Below, one piece after another: positions 15,724 through 24,821 of a stretch of DNA of 24,821 bases. The notes beneath the pieces were generated by a model, which was given only the letters and a program-made list of their open reading frames with translations, was not told the DNA's origin and did not search any database. This DNA comes from JBOGWP01 sp050693875 (GTDB lineage Bacteria > Actinomycetota > CADDZG01 > JAHWKV01 > JBOGWP01). The DNA lies in assembly GCA_050693875.1 (NCBI GenBank), contig JBOGWP010000213.1:1-24821 (forward strand), written 5' to 3'. The translations under genes and the position numbers were made by a program. Each line of letters opens with the position of its first letter. Within the stretch, counting starts at the first letter, position 1.

Positions 15724-16479
15724 ATGAACCAGCCAAGCCTTGGGGAACGTCTGCGGCAGGCAAGGGAGGCCATCCCGGCCTCTCTCCATCAGGCCGCACG
15801 GGAAACCAGGATCCGCGTCGACCATCTCGAGGCTATGGAGCGCGGGTCGTTCCGTTTCGTCTCCGGCCGGGTCTACCTCCGGGGGATGCTCCGGGCCTAT
15901 GCGCGCTGGCTCGGGCTCGATCCGGACGAGATCGGGGAGGAGCTCGACCGGGGCCTCGCCGCGCGCGAGGAGCCCCCACTGGCGGAGGCGTTCCGCACTC
16001 CCAGCTGGCGGCTCGACCGGCGCCGCAGGTCGCCGTGGATGCTGGGGGCGGGCAGCGCCGCCCTGATCCTCGTATCGCTCTGGCTGGTGGGGCTGATCAA
16101 GCCGACGCGCGTCGCCCGGCCCCCCGCCCCGCCGTCTCCGACGACGGTGGCCTCGGCCGAGCCGGCGAAGCCGCCGTCGCAGCCGACCGAGATCGCACAG
16201 GCCTCGCCGTCGGCACCCGAGGGGGTGCGGCTCGTGGTGTCGGTCATCGACGCCCGGTGCTGGATCCTCGTGACGGCCGACGGCCAGCGCGTCTTCGAGC
16301 GCACCCTCAGCGCGGGCGAGTCGCGGACCTTCGAGGGAAGCCGGCAGATCAAGGCCGTCTTCGGCAACCTTGGGGCGGTGCGCCTCGAGCTGAATGGGCG
16401 GGACCTCGGAACTCCGGGCGCGCCAGGCCAGTCGGGCAGCTACACCTTCGACCCGACCACCACGACGCTGCAGGGCTGA
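15724..16479 (+). CDS. RodZ-like membrane protein with HTH_25 and DUF4115 domains
   Basis: The 251-residue product starts with a cytoplasmic Cro/C1-type helix-turn-helix of the HTH_25 class (5-70; LGERLRQAREAIPASLHQAA, then RVYLRGMLRAYARWLGLDP). It has a basic stretch (96-104), one membrane helix (about 105-126) and a Pro/Ser/Ala-rich linker. The extracytoplasmic beta domain (about 165-251) resembles DUF4115 (LVVSVIDARCWILVTADGQR). This is the architecture of RodZ, which links the cytoskeleton to wall synthesis in rods. Many actinobacteria carry such a gene before cinA or pgsA, and its function there is less clear. It has its own promoter and probably heads the unit with cinA and thpR. Confidence 0.85.
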   Translation: MNQPSLGERLRQAREAIPASLHQAARETRIRVDHLEAMERGSFRFVSGRVYLRGMLRAYARWLGLDPDEIGEELDRGLAAREEPPLAEAFRTPSWRLDRRRRSPWMLGAGSAALILVSLWLVGLIKPTRVARPPAPPSPTTVASAEPAKPPSQPTEIAQASPSAPEGVRLVVSVIDARCWILVTADGQRVFERTLSAGESRTFEGSRQIKAVFGNLGAVRLELNGRDLGTPGAPGQSGSYTFDPTTTTLQG

Positions 16480-16512
16480 TCCGCCCGCTGGCCCGCGCAC
16501 TGGGGCACGAGG

Positions 16513-17772
16513 ATGCACGCCGAGATCGTGACCGTCGGGACCGAGCTGCTGCTCGGGCAGATCCCGGACACCAACGGCCCGACGATCGCCCGTGCCCTCG
16601 CCGCCGCCGGCGTCGACGTGCTCTTCGAGACCACCGTCGGCGACAACGAGACCCGCATTGCGGAGGCGATCGCGAGGGCGCTGGAGCGTGCCGATCTGGT
16701 CGTGGTCACCGGTGGCCTCGGGGCGACCCACGACGACCTGACCCGCGAGGCGATCGCCCGCGCAACCGGGCGTCCTCTCGAGCGCCGCTCCGACCTGGAG
16801 GAAGGGCTCCGCGAGCGCTTCCGCCGCTTCGGCCGGCCGATGAGCGATGCGAACCTGCGGCAGGCCGAGCAGCCGGCCGGTGCCGAGCCGATTCAGAATC
16901 CGCTGGGGACCGCGCCGGGCATCTCCCTCGAGCTCGACGGCAGGGTGCTGTTCGCCCTGCCCGGCGTTCCCGCCGAGCTGCAGGTGATGCTCGATGCGAC
17001 GGTGCTTCCGGCCCTTCGCGAGCGGGCCGGCGGGGTCGTGATCCTCTCCCGGTGGGTGCGCTGCATCGGTCTCGCAGAGTCCGAGCTTTCCGCGCGCCTC
17101 GGCGGCTTGGTCGGGCGGCTCGACCGTGAGCGCTCTGCGACCCTGGCGCTGCTGGCGTCGCGGGGCGAGGTGGCGATTCGCATCACCGCCAAGGCTGGGA
17201 CCCGGGCGGCCGCCGAGGAGCGCATCGAGCCCGTGGTGCGGGAGCTGCGCGCGGCGCTGGGGCCGGTGGTCTTCGGCATCGACGACGAGTCGCTCGAAAG
17301 CGTGGTGGGCGGGATGCTTCGCGGGCGGCGGCTGACCCTGGGGGTGGCGGAGTCGGTCACCGGGGGGCTGGTGTGCTCACGGCTCGTCTCGGTTCCCGGC
17401 GCGTCCGAGCTGCTGCGGGCCGGGTACGTGACCTACTCCCTCGAGGCGAAGGTGCGAGACCTCGGACTCGACCCGGAGATGCTGCGCCGCCACGGAGCGG
17501 TGTCGCGGGAGACCGCGCTGGAGATGGCGGAGGGCGCTCGCGAGCGGGCCGGGGCAGAGCTCGGGCTCTCGACGACGGGCGAGGCAGGGCCGGAGCCGTC
17601 GGAGACCCACGTCGGCCGGTGCTTCGTCGGCCTGGCACACGCAAACGGCTCCCTTGCCCGCGAGCTGATGCTGCCGGGAGATCGGGGGCGGGTGCGGACG
17701 CTGGCATCGCAGGCGGCCCTCGACCTGCTCCGCCGCTGGCTCCTCGGCGGCGACGAGCTCGCCCTCGGCTAG
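16513..17772 (+). CDS. cinA: CinA-like protein: MoCF-type domain plus NMN amidohydrolase domain
   Basis: A 419-residue two-domain protein. The N-terminal half is MoaB/MogA-like (IVTVGTELLLGQIPDTNGP 5-23; VVTGGLGATHDDLTREA 64-80) and in CinA acts as a COG1058 pyrophosphatase. The C-terminal half (about 260-419) is the NMN deamidase/PncC domain with LGVAESVTGGLVCSRLVSVPG and STTGEAGPEP. CinA helps recycle pyridine nucleotides. Two signature positions differ from common forms: GLGAT for GLGPT, and AESVTGG for AESCTGG. It lies 33 nt after the rodZ-like gene and 18 nt before thpR. cinA next to recA is a widely conserved pairing. Confidence 0.93.
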   Translation: MHAEIVTVGTELLLGQIPDTNGPTIARALAAAGVDVLFETTVGDNETRIAEAIARALERADLVVVTGGLGATHDDLTREAIARATGRPLERRSDLEEGLRERFRRFGRPMSDANLRQAEQPAGAEPIQNPLGTAPGISLELDGRVLFALPGVPAELQVMLDATVLPALRERAGGVVILSRWVRCIGLAESELSARLGGLVGRLDRERSATLALLASRGEVAIRITAKAGTRAAAEERIEPVVRELRAALGPVVFGIDDESLESVVGGMLRGRRLTLGVAESVTGGLVCSRLVSVPGASELLRAGYVTYSLEAKVRDLGLDPEMLRRHGAVSRETALEMAEGARERAGAELGLSTTGEAGPEPSETHVGRCFVGLAHANGSLARELMLPGDRGRVRTLASQAALDLLRRWLLGGDELALG

Positions 17773-17790
17773 GAAGGGCTGGGCTCGACG

Positions 17791-18357
17791 GTGCGGCTGT
17801 TCATCGCCTTCGACATCCCCGACGGACATCGCCGGGGGCTCGACCGGGCCATCGATCCAGTCCGGCTCCGCCTGCGGGGCGCGAGGTTCATCCCCCCTGC
17901 CTCGTGGCACGTGACGCTGAAGTTCCTCGGCGAGGTGCCTGAGGAGCGCTTCGGCGAGGTGCGCGACGTCACAGCGCAGAGCGTGGAGCCCTTCCCCCGC
18001 ACCCGGTCGAGGTTGACGGGTCTCGGCGCCTTCCCCTCTGCCCGGCGGGCACGAGTGGTCTGGGTGGGTCTGGAGGATGCCGACGGCGTGCTCGCGGCGC
18101 TCGCCGAGGGGATGGAGCGCGACTTCGCCGCCGCGGGATTCCGGCGGGAGGAACGGGTCTGGCGGCCCCATCTCACGCTCGCCCGGTTCCGGACCCCCGG
18201 TCCGATCGGGGAGGCGCTCGCCGAGGCACGAGTCGAGGACCTGCCCTCCGAGCCGTTCGACGTCGGCGAGGTGGTGCTGTTTCGCTCGCACCTCTCGCCG
18301 CGGGGGGCGTCGTACGTGCCGCTGGACCGGTTCCCGCTGGGGCCGGCCCAGAGGTAG
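17791..18357 (+). CDS. thpR: RNA 2',3'-cyclic phosphodiesterase (2'-5' RNA ligase family)
   Basis: The 188-residue product is a 2H phosphoesterase. Its two catalytic tetrapeptides are H40-V-T42-L (in SWHVTLKFLG) and H127-L-T129-L (in RPHLTLARFR), with the usual N-terminal strand RLFIAFDIP. Family members open 2',3'-cyclic phosphates on RNA; the in vivo substrate is uncertain. The GTG at 17791 gives MRLFIAFDIP, the conserved N-terminus, and GGAAGGGC at about 17773-17780 is a distant ribosome site. It ends the rodZ-like/cinA/thpR unit, 266 nt before recA. Confidence 0.93.
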   Translation: MRLFIAFDIPDGHRRGLDRAIDPVRLRLRGARFIPPASWHVTLKFLGEVPEERFGEVRDVTAQSVEPFPRTRSRLTGLGAFPSARRARVVWVGLEDADGVLAALAEGMERDFAAAGFRREERVWRPHLTLARFRTPGPIGEALAEARVEDLPSEPFDVGEVVLFRSHLSPRGASYVPLDRFPLGPAQR

Positions 18358-18430
18358 TGAAGGGGCCCGCGGCTCGTTCCCGCCTGACGTGGCGGTCGGC
18401 GCAACGCTGGGAGCGAACGATCGGCGGACC

Positions 18431-18457
18431 GGCGGCGCCGCGGGGCCGCCGTATAAT
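18431..18457 (+). promoter_or_regulatory. GC hairpin followed by TATAAT, terminator or second recA promoter
   Basis: GGCGGC (18431-18436) pairs with GCCGCC (18445-18450), 75 nt after thpR. Immediately after comes a perfect TATAAT (18452-18457) with no recognisable -35. It may end the thpR transcript, provide an upstream LexA-independent recA promoter, or both. Confidence 0.3.
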
Positions 18458-18489
18458 CACAGGGCTGTAACTTTTTCCCTCGAGAATGC

Positions 18490-18518
18490 TTGTGCCGAAC
18501 ATACGTTCGTCGTAGCGT
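18490..18518 (+). promoter_or_regulatory. recA promoter with LexA (SOS) box in its spacer
   Basis: TTGTGC (18490-18495) and TAGCGT (18513-18518) are exactly 17 nt apart. Between them lies the perfect dyad CGAACATACGTTCG (18496-18509), which fits the Gram-positive/actinobacterial LexA operator CGAAC-N4-GTTCG. LexA bound there would block RNA polymerase, so recA-recX should be damage-inducible. The leader from about 18525 to the ATG is about 100 nt. Confidence 0.8.
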
Positions 18519-18623
18519 TTCCCCCGGATTCTGTCACCCCCGGTCTCTAGCCTCTCGAACGTAGGCAGGAACCGCCCGGCGGAGTCGGAATCCGCAGCCG
18601 ACGAGAGGTGCAAGGAGGAAGGC

Positions 18624-20779
<2,156 letters not shown>

Positions 20780-20783
<4 letters not shown>

Positions 20784-21268
20784 CCGAGCACGACGGGGGC
20801 CGCGAGCAGGCGATGGAGGATGCCCTCCGCCTCCTCGCCGCCAGGTCGAGATCGCAGGAGGAGATCCGCATTGCCCTCGTCGCTCGGGGGCATCCGGAGG
20901 CGGTTGCCAACGCGGTCGTGGCCCGCCTGGCCGAGGTCGGTCTCGCCGATGACGAGGCCCTCGCGAAGGATCTCGCGGAGCGCCTGATGGAGGAGCGAGG
21001 GTTCAGCCGGAGCCATGTTCGGGCCGAACTCGAAGGGCGGGGGATTGCCCCCGCCCTCGTCGACGCGGCATTAGCCGCGTCCGAAGGCGCAGAGCTCGAG
21101 AACGCGGTGCGTCTCGGCGAGGCTCGCCTGCCCGCCCTGCGAAGCCTGCCTCCCGAGGCGGCGTTCCGGCGGCTGAGTGGGTTTCTCGCCCGGCGCGGCT
21201 ACGGGGCCGAGGTGGTCGAGGAGGCGTGCCGGCGGCTCCTCGGGAATTCGCTCGCTTTGATTGATTGA
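20780..21268 (+). CDS. recX: Regulatory protein RecX
   Basis: RecX binds RecA filaments and limits their ATPase and strand-exchange activity. The 162-residue product consists of the helical repeats of the family: ALRLLAARSRSQEEIRIALV (about 15-34), RLAEVGLADDEALAKDLAER, RGFSRSHVRAELEGRGI and a final FLARRGYGAEVVEEA. The GTG start overlaps the recA stop (GTGA), so the two are translationally coupled and share the LexA-controlled promoter. The stop codon lies inside the -35 hexamer of the next promoter. Confidence 0.93.
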
Positions 21269-21293
21269 CCGCGCAGGGTGGCGAGTCTAAGAT
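21265..21293 (+). promoter_or_regulatory. Promoter TTGACC-N17-TAAGAT for the rny leader RNA
   Basis: TTGACC (21265-21270) and TAAGAT (21288-21293) have ideal 17-nt spacing. The -35 contains the recX stop TGA. Transcription would start about 21300-21301, roughly 210 nt before the rny start codon. Confidence 0.65.
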
Positions 21294-21300
21294 GAAGCCC

Positions 21301-21491
21301 GGTCCGAAGAAGTGCATGCGCCGAACACGGCGAAACGGAGCAAGTCCGAAGCTGACGAAAACCGATGAACTACTGCAGCGGAAACCACAGTTGAAGGCGA
21401 GTTCCAGGAGGTTATTGCGCTCGGGCTGATGAGGCCTGAGACGGTTGAAACCGCATACGCTTCTTCCGGCCGAGCGGAGCTCGGCTTTTTT
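21301..21491 (+). ncRNA. Structured rny leader, candidate riboswitch or attenuator
   Basis: The stretch is purine-rich, less GC-rich than the genes around it, and dense in helices. P1 is GGTCCGA (21301-21307) with TCGGGCT (21421-21427), 7 pairs including two G-U. It encloses CGCCG-AACA-CGGCG (21319-21332), CGGA-GCAAG-TCCG (21336-21348), and GAACT (21367-21371) with AGTTC (21400-21404), which surrounds ACTG (21372-21375) with CAGT (21388-21391). Outside P1 lies CGGT-TGAA-ACCG (21442-21453), then an intrinsic terminator. CGCTCGG (21418-21424) can pair with CCGAGCG (21470-21476), a terminator-disrupting helix that excludes P1. This is the layout of a transcriptional riboswitch or protein-responsive attenuator. 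I do not recognise a known class, and the ligand is unknown. A 45-codon ORF (21292-21429) inside has atypical codon use and is not favoured. Confidence 0.6.
21469..21491 (+). terminator. Intrinsic terminator 20 nt before rny
   Basis: GCCGAGC (21469-21475), loop GGA, GCTCGGC (21479-21485), then six T (21486-21491). This is a textbook Rho-independent terminator. With only 20 nt to the GTG at 21512 there is no room for another promoter, so it must act as an attenuator of rny as well as ending recA-recX read-through. Confidence 0.85.
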
Positions 21492-21511
21492 GCATTTACA
21501 GGGAGGTCCAC

Positions 21512-23041
21512 GTGGAGGCAATCTTTGCTGTGGCGGGCCTTCTTGCCGGAATTGGGGTCGGATTCCTGATCAGGAAGATGGTCTCCGAGGCGCGCACGGG
21601 CAGCGCCGAGAAACTTGCCCATGACCTACTGACCAACGCGGAGCGTGAGGCCGAAGCAGCCAAACGCGAAGCCCTGGCAGAGGCCCGCGACGAGGCGCTG
21701 CGCATCCGGCAGGAAGCCGAAGCAGATATCAGGAACCGCAATGGGGAGATCCAGCGCAGGGAGTCTCACCTCCTCCAGCGCGAGGACACGCTGGATCGCA
21801 CCGCGAAGCGGCTCGAGGCGAAGGATCAGTCCCTCGCCGATCGAGCTGCGGACGTCGAGCGTATGAAGCAGGAGCTGGACGTCGTGCTGGCCCGGCAGAA
21901 GACGCAGCTCGAGCGCGTCGCCGGCATGACCTCAGCCGAGGCGAAGGAGGTACTGATCCGCGAGATCGAAACCGAGGCAAAGCGGGACGCGATGATCCTG
22001 GTCCGCGACATCGAGGGCCAGGCCCGCGAGGAGGCCGAGCGCCGGGCCAGGAAGATCGTGGCAATTGCGATTCAGCGCGTGGCGTCCGAGGAGACCTCCG
22101 AGAACGCCGTGTCGGTTGTGACCCTTCCCAACGACGACATGAAGGGCCGCATCATCGGCCGGGAGGGGCGCAACATCCGGGCGTTCGAGGCAACCACCGG
22201 GACGAACCTCATCATCGACGACACACCGGAGTCGGTTGTGCTCTCCTGCTTCGACCCGATCCGCCGGGAGATCGCCCGGCTCACCCTTGAGAAGCTGATC
22301 GGCGACGGCCGCATCCAGCCGGCCCGGATCGAGGAGACCCACGAGAAGTCGAAGGCCGAGATCGAGCGTGCCATCCGGGAGGCGGGGGAGTGGGCCCTGC
22401 TGGAGGTCGGAGTCACCGACATGCATCCGGAGATGGTGAAAGTCCTCGGACGGCTCAACTACCGCACCTCCTACGGCCAGAACGTGCTCAAGCACCTGGT
22501 CGAGGCCGCCCACGTCGCCGGGGTGATCGCGGCCGAGCTGGGCACGGACATCCCGCTCGCCAAGCGGTGCACGCTGCTCCACGACATCGGCAAGGCGATC
22601 AGCCACGAGGTGGAGGGATCGCACGCGCTGATCGGGGCAGAGCTGGCTCGGCGCCTGCGCGAACCTCCGGCCGTCATCCATGCCATCGAGGCGCACCATA
22701 ACGAGGTCGAGCCACGCACCGTCGAAGCGGTGATCACCCAGATCGCCGACACGATCTCCGGGTCACGGCCGGGAGCCCGCCGCGAGACCCTGGAGACCTA
22801 TGTGAAGCGGCTCCAGCGGCTCGAAGGTCTGGCCGAGTCGTTCCCAGGCGTCGAACGGTGCTACGCGATGCAAGCGGGGCGCGAGGTCCGCGTGATGGTC
22901 CGGCCCGATCAGGTCGACGACGTCGGGGCCGAGATCCTGGCGCGCGACATCGCCAAGAAGATCGAAGAAGAGCTGCAGTACCCGGGGCAGATCAAGGTGA
23001 CGGTCATCCGGGAGCACCGGGCGGTCGAGTACGCCAAGTAG
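21512..23041 (+). CDS. rny: Ribonuclease Y
   Basis: RNase Y is the membrane-anchored endoribonuclease that starts mRNA decay in many Gram-positive bacteria. The 509 residues show the full order: an N-terminal membrane helix (about 2-20), a long charged coiled coil (about 25-180), a KH domain with GRIIGREGRNIRAFE (about 212-226), and an HD domain with the metal-binding H357-D358 in TLLHDIGKA. A C-terminal domain ends IKVTVIREHRAVEYAK. The GTG at 21512 has GGGAGG at 21501-21506. Its leader suggests transcription attenuation. corA follows closely. With pnp in the same window and no RNase J beside dapA, RNA decay here may rely on RNase Y plus PNPase. Confidence 0.97.
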   Translation: MEAIFAVAGLLAGIGVGFLIRKMVSEARTGSAEKLAHDLLTNAEREAEAAKREALAEARDEALRIRQEAEADIRNRNGEIQRRESHLLQREDTLDRTAKRLEAKDQSLADRAADVERMKQELDVVLARQKTQLERVAGMTSAEAKEVLIREIETEAKRDAMILVRDIEGQAREEAERRARKIVAIAIQRVASEETSENAVSVVTLPNDDMKGRIIGREGRNIRAFEATTGTNLIIDDTPESVVLSCFDPIRREIARLTLEKLIGDGRIQPARIEETHEKSKAEIERAIREAGEWALLEVGVTDMHPEMVKVLGRLNYRTSYGQNVLKHLVEAAHVAGVIAAELGTDIPLAKRCTLLHDIGKAISHEVEGSHALIGAELARRLREPPAVIHAIEAHHNEVEPRTVEAVITQIADTISGSRPGARRETLETYVKRLQRLEGLAESFPGVERCYAMQAGREVRVMVRPDQVDDVGAEILARDIAKKIEEELQYPGQIKVTVIREHRAVEYAK

Positions 23042-23063
23042 CAGGGTGGGCGACGGGCCGGGG

Positions 23064-24029
23064 ATGATCCGGACCAGGTTGTACCGCAGTGGGCGGCTCG
23101 ACCAGCGCGACTTCGACCCGGCCCTCGTCTCGGACTTCCTCGAGGAGCCCGACACGCTGGTCTGGCTGGACTTCCCGGAGCCCGGGCCGGGGGATCTCAA
23201 GCTGCTCGAGGAGGAGTTTCCCGTCCACCCGCTGGCGGTCGAGGATGCCTCGAAGCTGCATCAGCGGCCCAAGGTCGACCGCTACCAGCACCACCTGTAC
23301 GTGGTGGCCTACGCGGTCTGGCTCGACGGGGGCGAGCTGCAGACGGCCGAGGTCGACGCGTTCGTCGGGGACCGCTACCTGATCACCGTCCGCAAGCATC
23401 CCCCCACGCCGCTCGACGCCGTCCTGGAGCGTTGGGATGCCACCGGGGACCTGCTCAAGCACGGGGTCGGCAGCCTTCTCCACGGTCTCCTGGACGTGAT
23501 CGTCGACGGCTATGCGGTCGTCGCCGACGCACTCGAGGACACCATCGAGGGGCTCGAGTCGCGCGTGCTGGCGCCCGAGGCCGATCCGCAGATCCAGGAG
23601 GATCTCTTCGGCCTGCGCCGCCGGCTGGTGACTCTCAGGCGCGTCGCGCTGCCGCTCCAGGATGTGGTCAGTGTGCTCGTCCGCGGTGACGTCTTGGAGA
23701 TCCCCGAGGAGCTCGTCCCCTACTTCCACGACATCCAGGACCATCTCCTGCGGGTCGGAATGTCGGTGGACGCCATGAACGAGCTGCTCACCGGGGCGAT
23801 CCAGGTCCACCTCTCGGCGGTCTCGAACCGCCTCAACACGACGATGAAGAAGGTCACGAGCTGGGCAGCGATCATCGCCGTGGCCACCTTGATCGCCGGC
23901 GTGTACGGGATGAACTTTCGCCTCATCCCACCCGACCAGACCCTGGGGGGCTTCTGGGCCGCGCTCGGCATTATGGCCGCGGCGTCCGCGGCGCTCTACG
24001 CCTACTTCCGCCGGAAGGACTGGCTGTAG
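23064..24029 (+). CDS. corA: CorA-family magnesium/divalent cation transporter
   Basis: The 321-residue product has the CorA plan: an N-terminal cytoplasmic alpha/beta domain, a long stalk helix (about residues 150-255) and two C-terminal membrane helices. The signature YGMNF is at 281-285, at the end of the first helix (SWAAIIAVATLIAGVYGMNF). The second helix leads to the basic tail RRKDWL. CorA forms a pentameric channel gated by cytoplasmic Mg2+. The ATG at 23064 gives MIRTRLYRSG, like relatives; an in-frame GTG at 23046 would add six residues. It lies just downstream of rny and is probably cotranscribed with it. Confidence 0.94.
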   Translation: MIRTRLYRSGRLDQRDFDPALVSDFLEEPDTLVWLDFPEPGPGDLKLLEEEFPVHPLAVEDASKLHQRPKVDRYQHHLYVVAYAVWLDGGELQTAEVDAFVGDRYLITVRKHPPTPLDAVLERWDATGDLLKHGVGSLLHGLLDVIVDGYAVVADALEDTIEGLESRVLAPEADPQIQEDLFGLRRRLVTLRRVALPLQDVVSVLVRGDVLEIPEELVPYFHDIQDHLLRVGMSVDAMNELLTGAIQVHLSAVSNRLNTTMKKVTSWAAIIAVATLIAGVYGMNFRLIPPDQTLGGFWAALGIMAAASAALYAYFRRKDWL

Positions 24030-24093
24030 CCTTTTCGCTCGACAGCCTCCCCCCGCGCCCGGGGTCCCCGGCACCCGGCAGGGGCCCTGGGCG

Positions 24094-24099
24094 TACAGT
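24094..24099 (+). promoter_or_regulatory. -10-like TACAGT close to the next start codon
   Basis: TACAGT lies 9 nt before the ATG at 24109, with no Shine-Dalgarno between. This is the arrangement of leaderless actinobacterial genes. No -35 consensus is visible. A GC-rich self-complementary patch at about 24055-24075 may end the corA transcript. Confidence 0.3.
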
Positions 24100-24108
24100 G
24101 ATTCCGCC

Positions 24109-24687
24109 ATGCCGACGATGCCCTCGTCCCGCCTAGCGCGAAGCGGCACCGCCGCGCCCGGGGGGCTGCGGCTTGGCGACGTCGCCCCGGTTCTGCTGAT
24201 CGTCGCCGGCTTCGCGCTGATCGGGCTCGCCTGGAACGGCGCGGCCAGCCTCGACTACACCCAGGGGCAGCTTCCCTACCTCATCTCGGGTGGGCTGGGG
24301 GGCTTGGCCGCGGTCCTCTACGGCTCGGCTGCGATGGTCGTGCGGCAGATGAAGCGGGCGCATGCCGCGCAGCGGGTCGCCCTGGAGGAGCTCGCTGAGA
24401 GCATGCGGAACCTGCAGGCGGCGCTGTCGGCTCGGAGTCGTGCGCCCGATCCGGCGTCGTGGCCCGAGATGCGACCCGAGGCCCCCGCCGTCCCGAGGTG
24501 GGGCGGCGAGGCACCTCAGGTCCTGGGCGAGCCGCCGGGCTCGGACGGCGCCGCCGAGGACGTGGTGCTCGCCGGGACCACGAGCTACCACCTCCCGAGC
24601 TGCCGTGTTGCCGCGGGACGCGCGTCGATGGCTCGCATCTCATCGGGCGAGGCAGTCGCTCGGCGGCTCGCGCCCTGCCGCATCTGA
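24109..24687 (+). CDS. Two-helix membrane protein with a C-terminal YH-C-PC metal-binding-like motif
   Basis: I do not recognise the whole 192-residue protein. It has a short basic N-terminus, two membrane helices (about 25-42 and 55-78), a helical charged segment that could form a coiled coil (about 79-108), and a Pro/Glu-rich linker. Its tail, TTSYHLPSCRVAAG (157-170) then ISSGEAVARRLAPCRI, resembles the small zinc-binding motif YH-x3-C ... PC-x-x-C seen at the end of some nucleases and ComEC-like proteins. Here the final Cys is replaced by the TGA stop directly after PCRI. The stop lies 8 nt from an apparent IS end, so the reading frame may have been cut by the insertion. The first ATG (24109) was chosen; ATG 24118 is possible. 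Confidence 0.65.
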   Translation: MPTMPSSRLARSGTAAPGGLRLGDVAPVLLIVAGFALIGLAWNGAASLDYTQGQLPYLISGGLGGLAAVLYGSAAMVVRQMKRAHAAQRVALEELAESMRNLQAALSARSRAPDPASWPEMRPEAPAVPRWGGEAPQVLGEPPGSDGAAEDVVLAGTTSYHLPSCRVAAGRASMARISSGEAVARRLAPCRI

Positions 24688-24695
24688 CGGACAGA

Positions 24696-24821
24696 TGTCA
24701 ATGGCCAAGTTCGGGTCCCCACTGGTGGCCAACTAAAAGTCCCCACCTCTCGAGCTTCTGAGGGCTGATTTCCTAGCTTGCGATCACCTCCTTCAGAGTG
24801 GCTGGACTCTTGTCCCGCCTG
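24696..24821. mobile_element. End of a probable IS21-family insertion sequence
   Basis: From TGTCA at 24696 the sequence changes character. It contains two tandem copies of a 21-bp repeat with consensus TGGCCAA-N7-TCCCCAC at 24702-24722 and 24726-24746 (16 of 21 identical). Multiple terminal TGGCCA/CCCCAC repeats are characteristic of IS21-type ends. On the minus strand the last 15 codons of an open frame (ending SPATLKEVIAS) stop at the TAG 24775-24773, which would fit the 3' end of an istB- or transposase-like gene facing this terminus. The opposite end lies outside the window, so the family call is by pattern only. Confidence 0.5.
24702..24746 (+). repeat. Two 21-bp terminal repeats of the IS end
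   Basis: The copies at 24702-24722 and 24726-24746 share TGGCCAA at the start and TCCCCAC at the end and have a 24-bp period. Such repeats are transposase-binding sites in IS21-family elements. Confidence 0.6.

Noticed and set aside
21292..21429. 45-codon basic ORF in the rny leader
   Set aside because: Third codon positions are rich in A, unlike local genes. The ATG lies at the predicted -10, before the transcript start, and there is no good ribosome site.
21425..21453. Hammerhead ribozyme core: CTGATGA, a GGCC/GGTT helix and GAAA
   Set aside because: The core strings are present, but no upstream UH strand gives good stems I and III, and the stem II pairs are half G-U wobbles. The segment is better explained as part of the attenuator leader.
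24685..24687. TGA as selenocysteine at the fourth ligand position
   Set aside because: No SECIS-like hairpin is seen directly downstream, and the following DNA is IS-like. Truncation is simpler.

Overview
This is a contiguous stretch of a high-GC chromosome with many GTG starts and short intergenic gaps. The gene order rpsO-pnp-pepR(M16)-dapB-dapA-ftsK, followed by cinA-thpR-recA-recX, is the conserved actinobacterial arrangement. The presence of RNase Y (rny), the absence of an RNase J gene between dapA and ftsK, and a LexA box of the CGAAC-N4-GTTCG type point to a deep-branching actinomycetote, perhaps Acidimicrobiia-like. That placement is inference. No rRNA, tRNA, CRISPR array or prophage was seen.

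Layout. 1-199 (minus strand) is the start of a gene that is probably a [NiFe]-hydrogenase large subunit, with a long regulatory upstream region to about 460. 646-5613 holds rpsO, pnp, an M16 peptidase and dapB, for translation, RNA decay and lysine/diaminopimelate synthesis. 5835-6639 is a frameshifted gene for a Tat-exported protein. 7133-10829 holds dapA, ftsK and acylphosphatase, ended by a strong hairpin. 11190-15649 is a three-gene unit: MoxR ATPase, DUF58 protein and TgpA-like transglutaminase. 15724-18357 holds a RodZ-like membrane HTH protein, cinA and thpR, starting from a promoter with a perfect TATAAT. 18624-21268 holds recA, interrupted by a 360-residue intein, and recX, behind a promoter whose spacer contains a LexA operator. 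21512-24029 holds rny and corA. 24109-24687 is a two-TM protein with an incomplete metal-binding tail. From about 24696 the window enters what looks like one end of an IS21-family insertion sequence.

The most interesting signal is the leader between recX and rny (about 21265-21511). A good promoter (TTGACC-N17-TAAGAT) starts a roughly 200-nt RNA in which a 5'-terminal helix (21301-21307 with 21421-21427) encloses several hairpins. The 3' strand of that helix overlaps a segment (21418-21424) that can pair with the 5' arm of a perfect intrinsic terminator (21469-21491), which lies only 20 nt before the rny start codon. This is the architecture of a transcription-attenuating riboswitch or autoregulatory leader controlling the mRNA-decay enzyme RNase Y. 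I do not recognise it as a known class.

Other points of note: the recA-b-site intein with a LAGLIDADG endonuclease; operator-like dyads upstream of the hydrogenase-like gene and of the moxR operon; three promoters whose -35 hexamer contains the stop codon of the upstream gene; and loss of the fourth putative zinc ligand in the gene beside the IS end.
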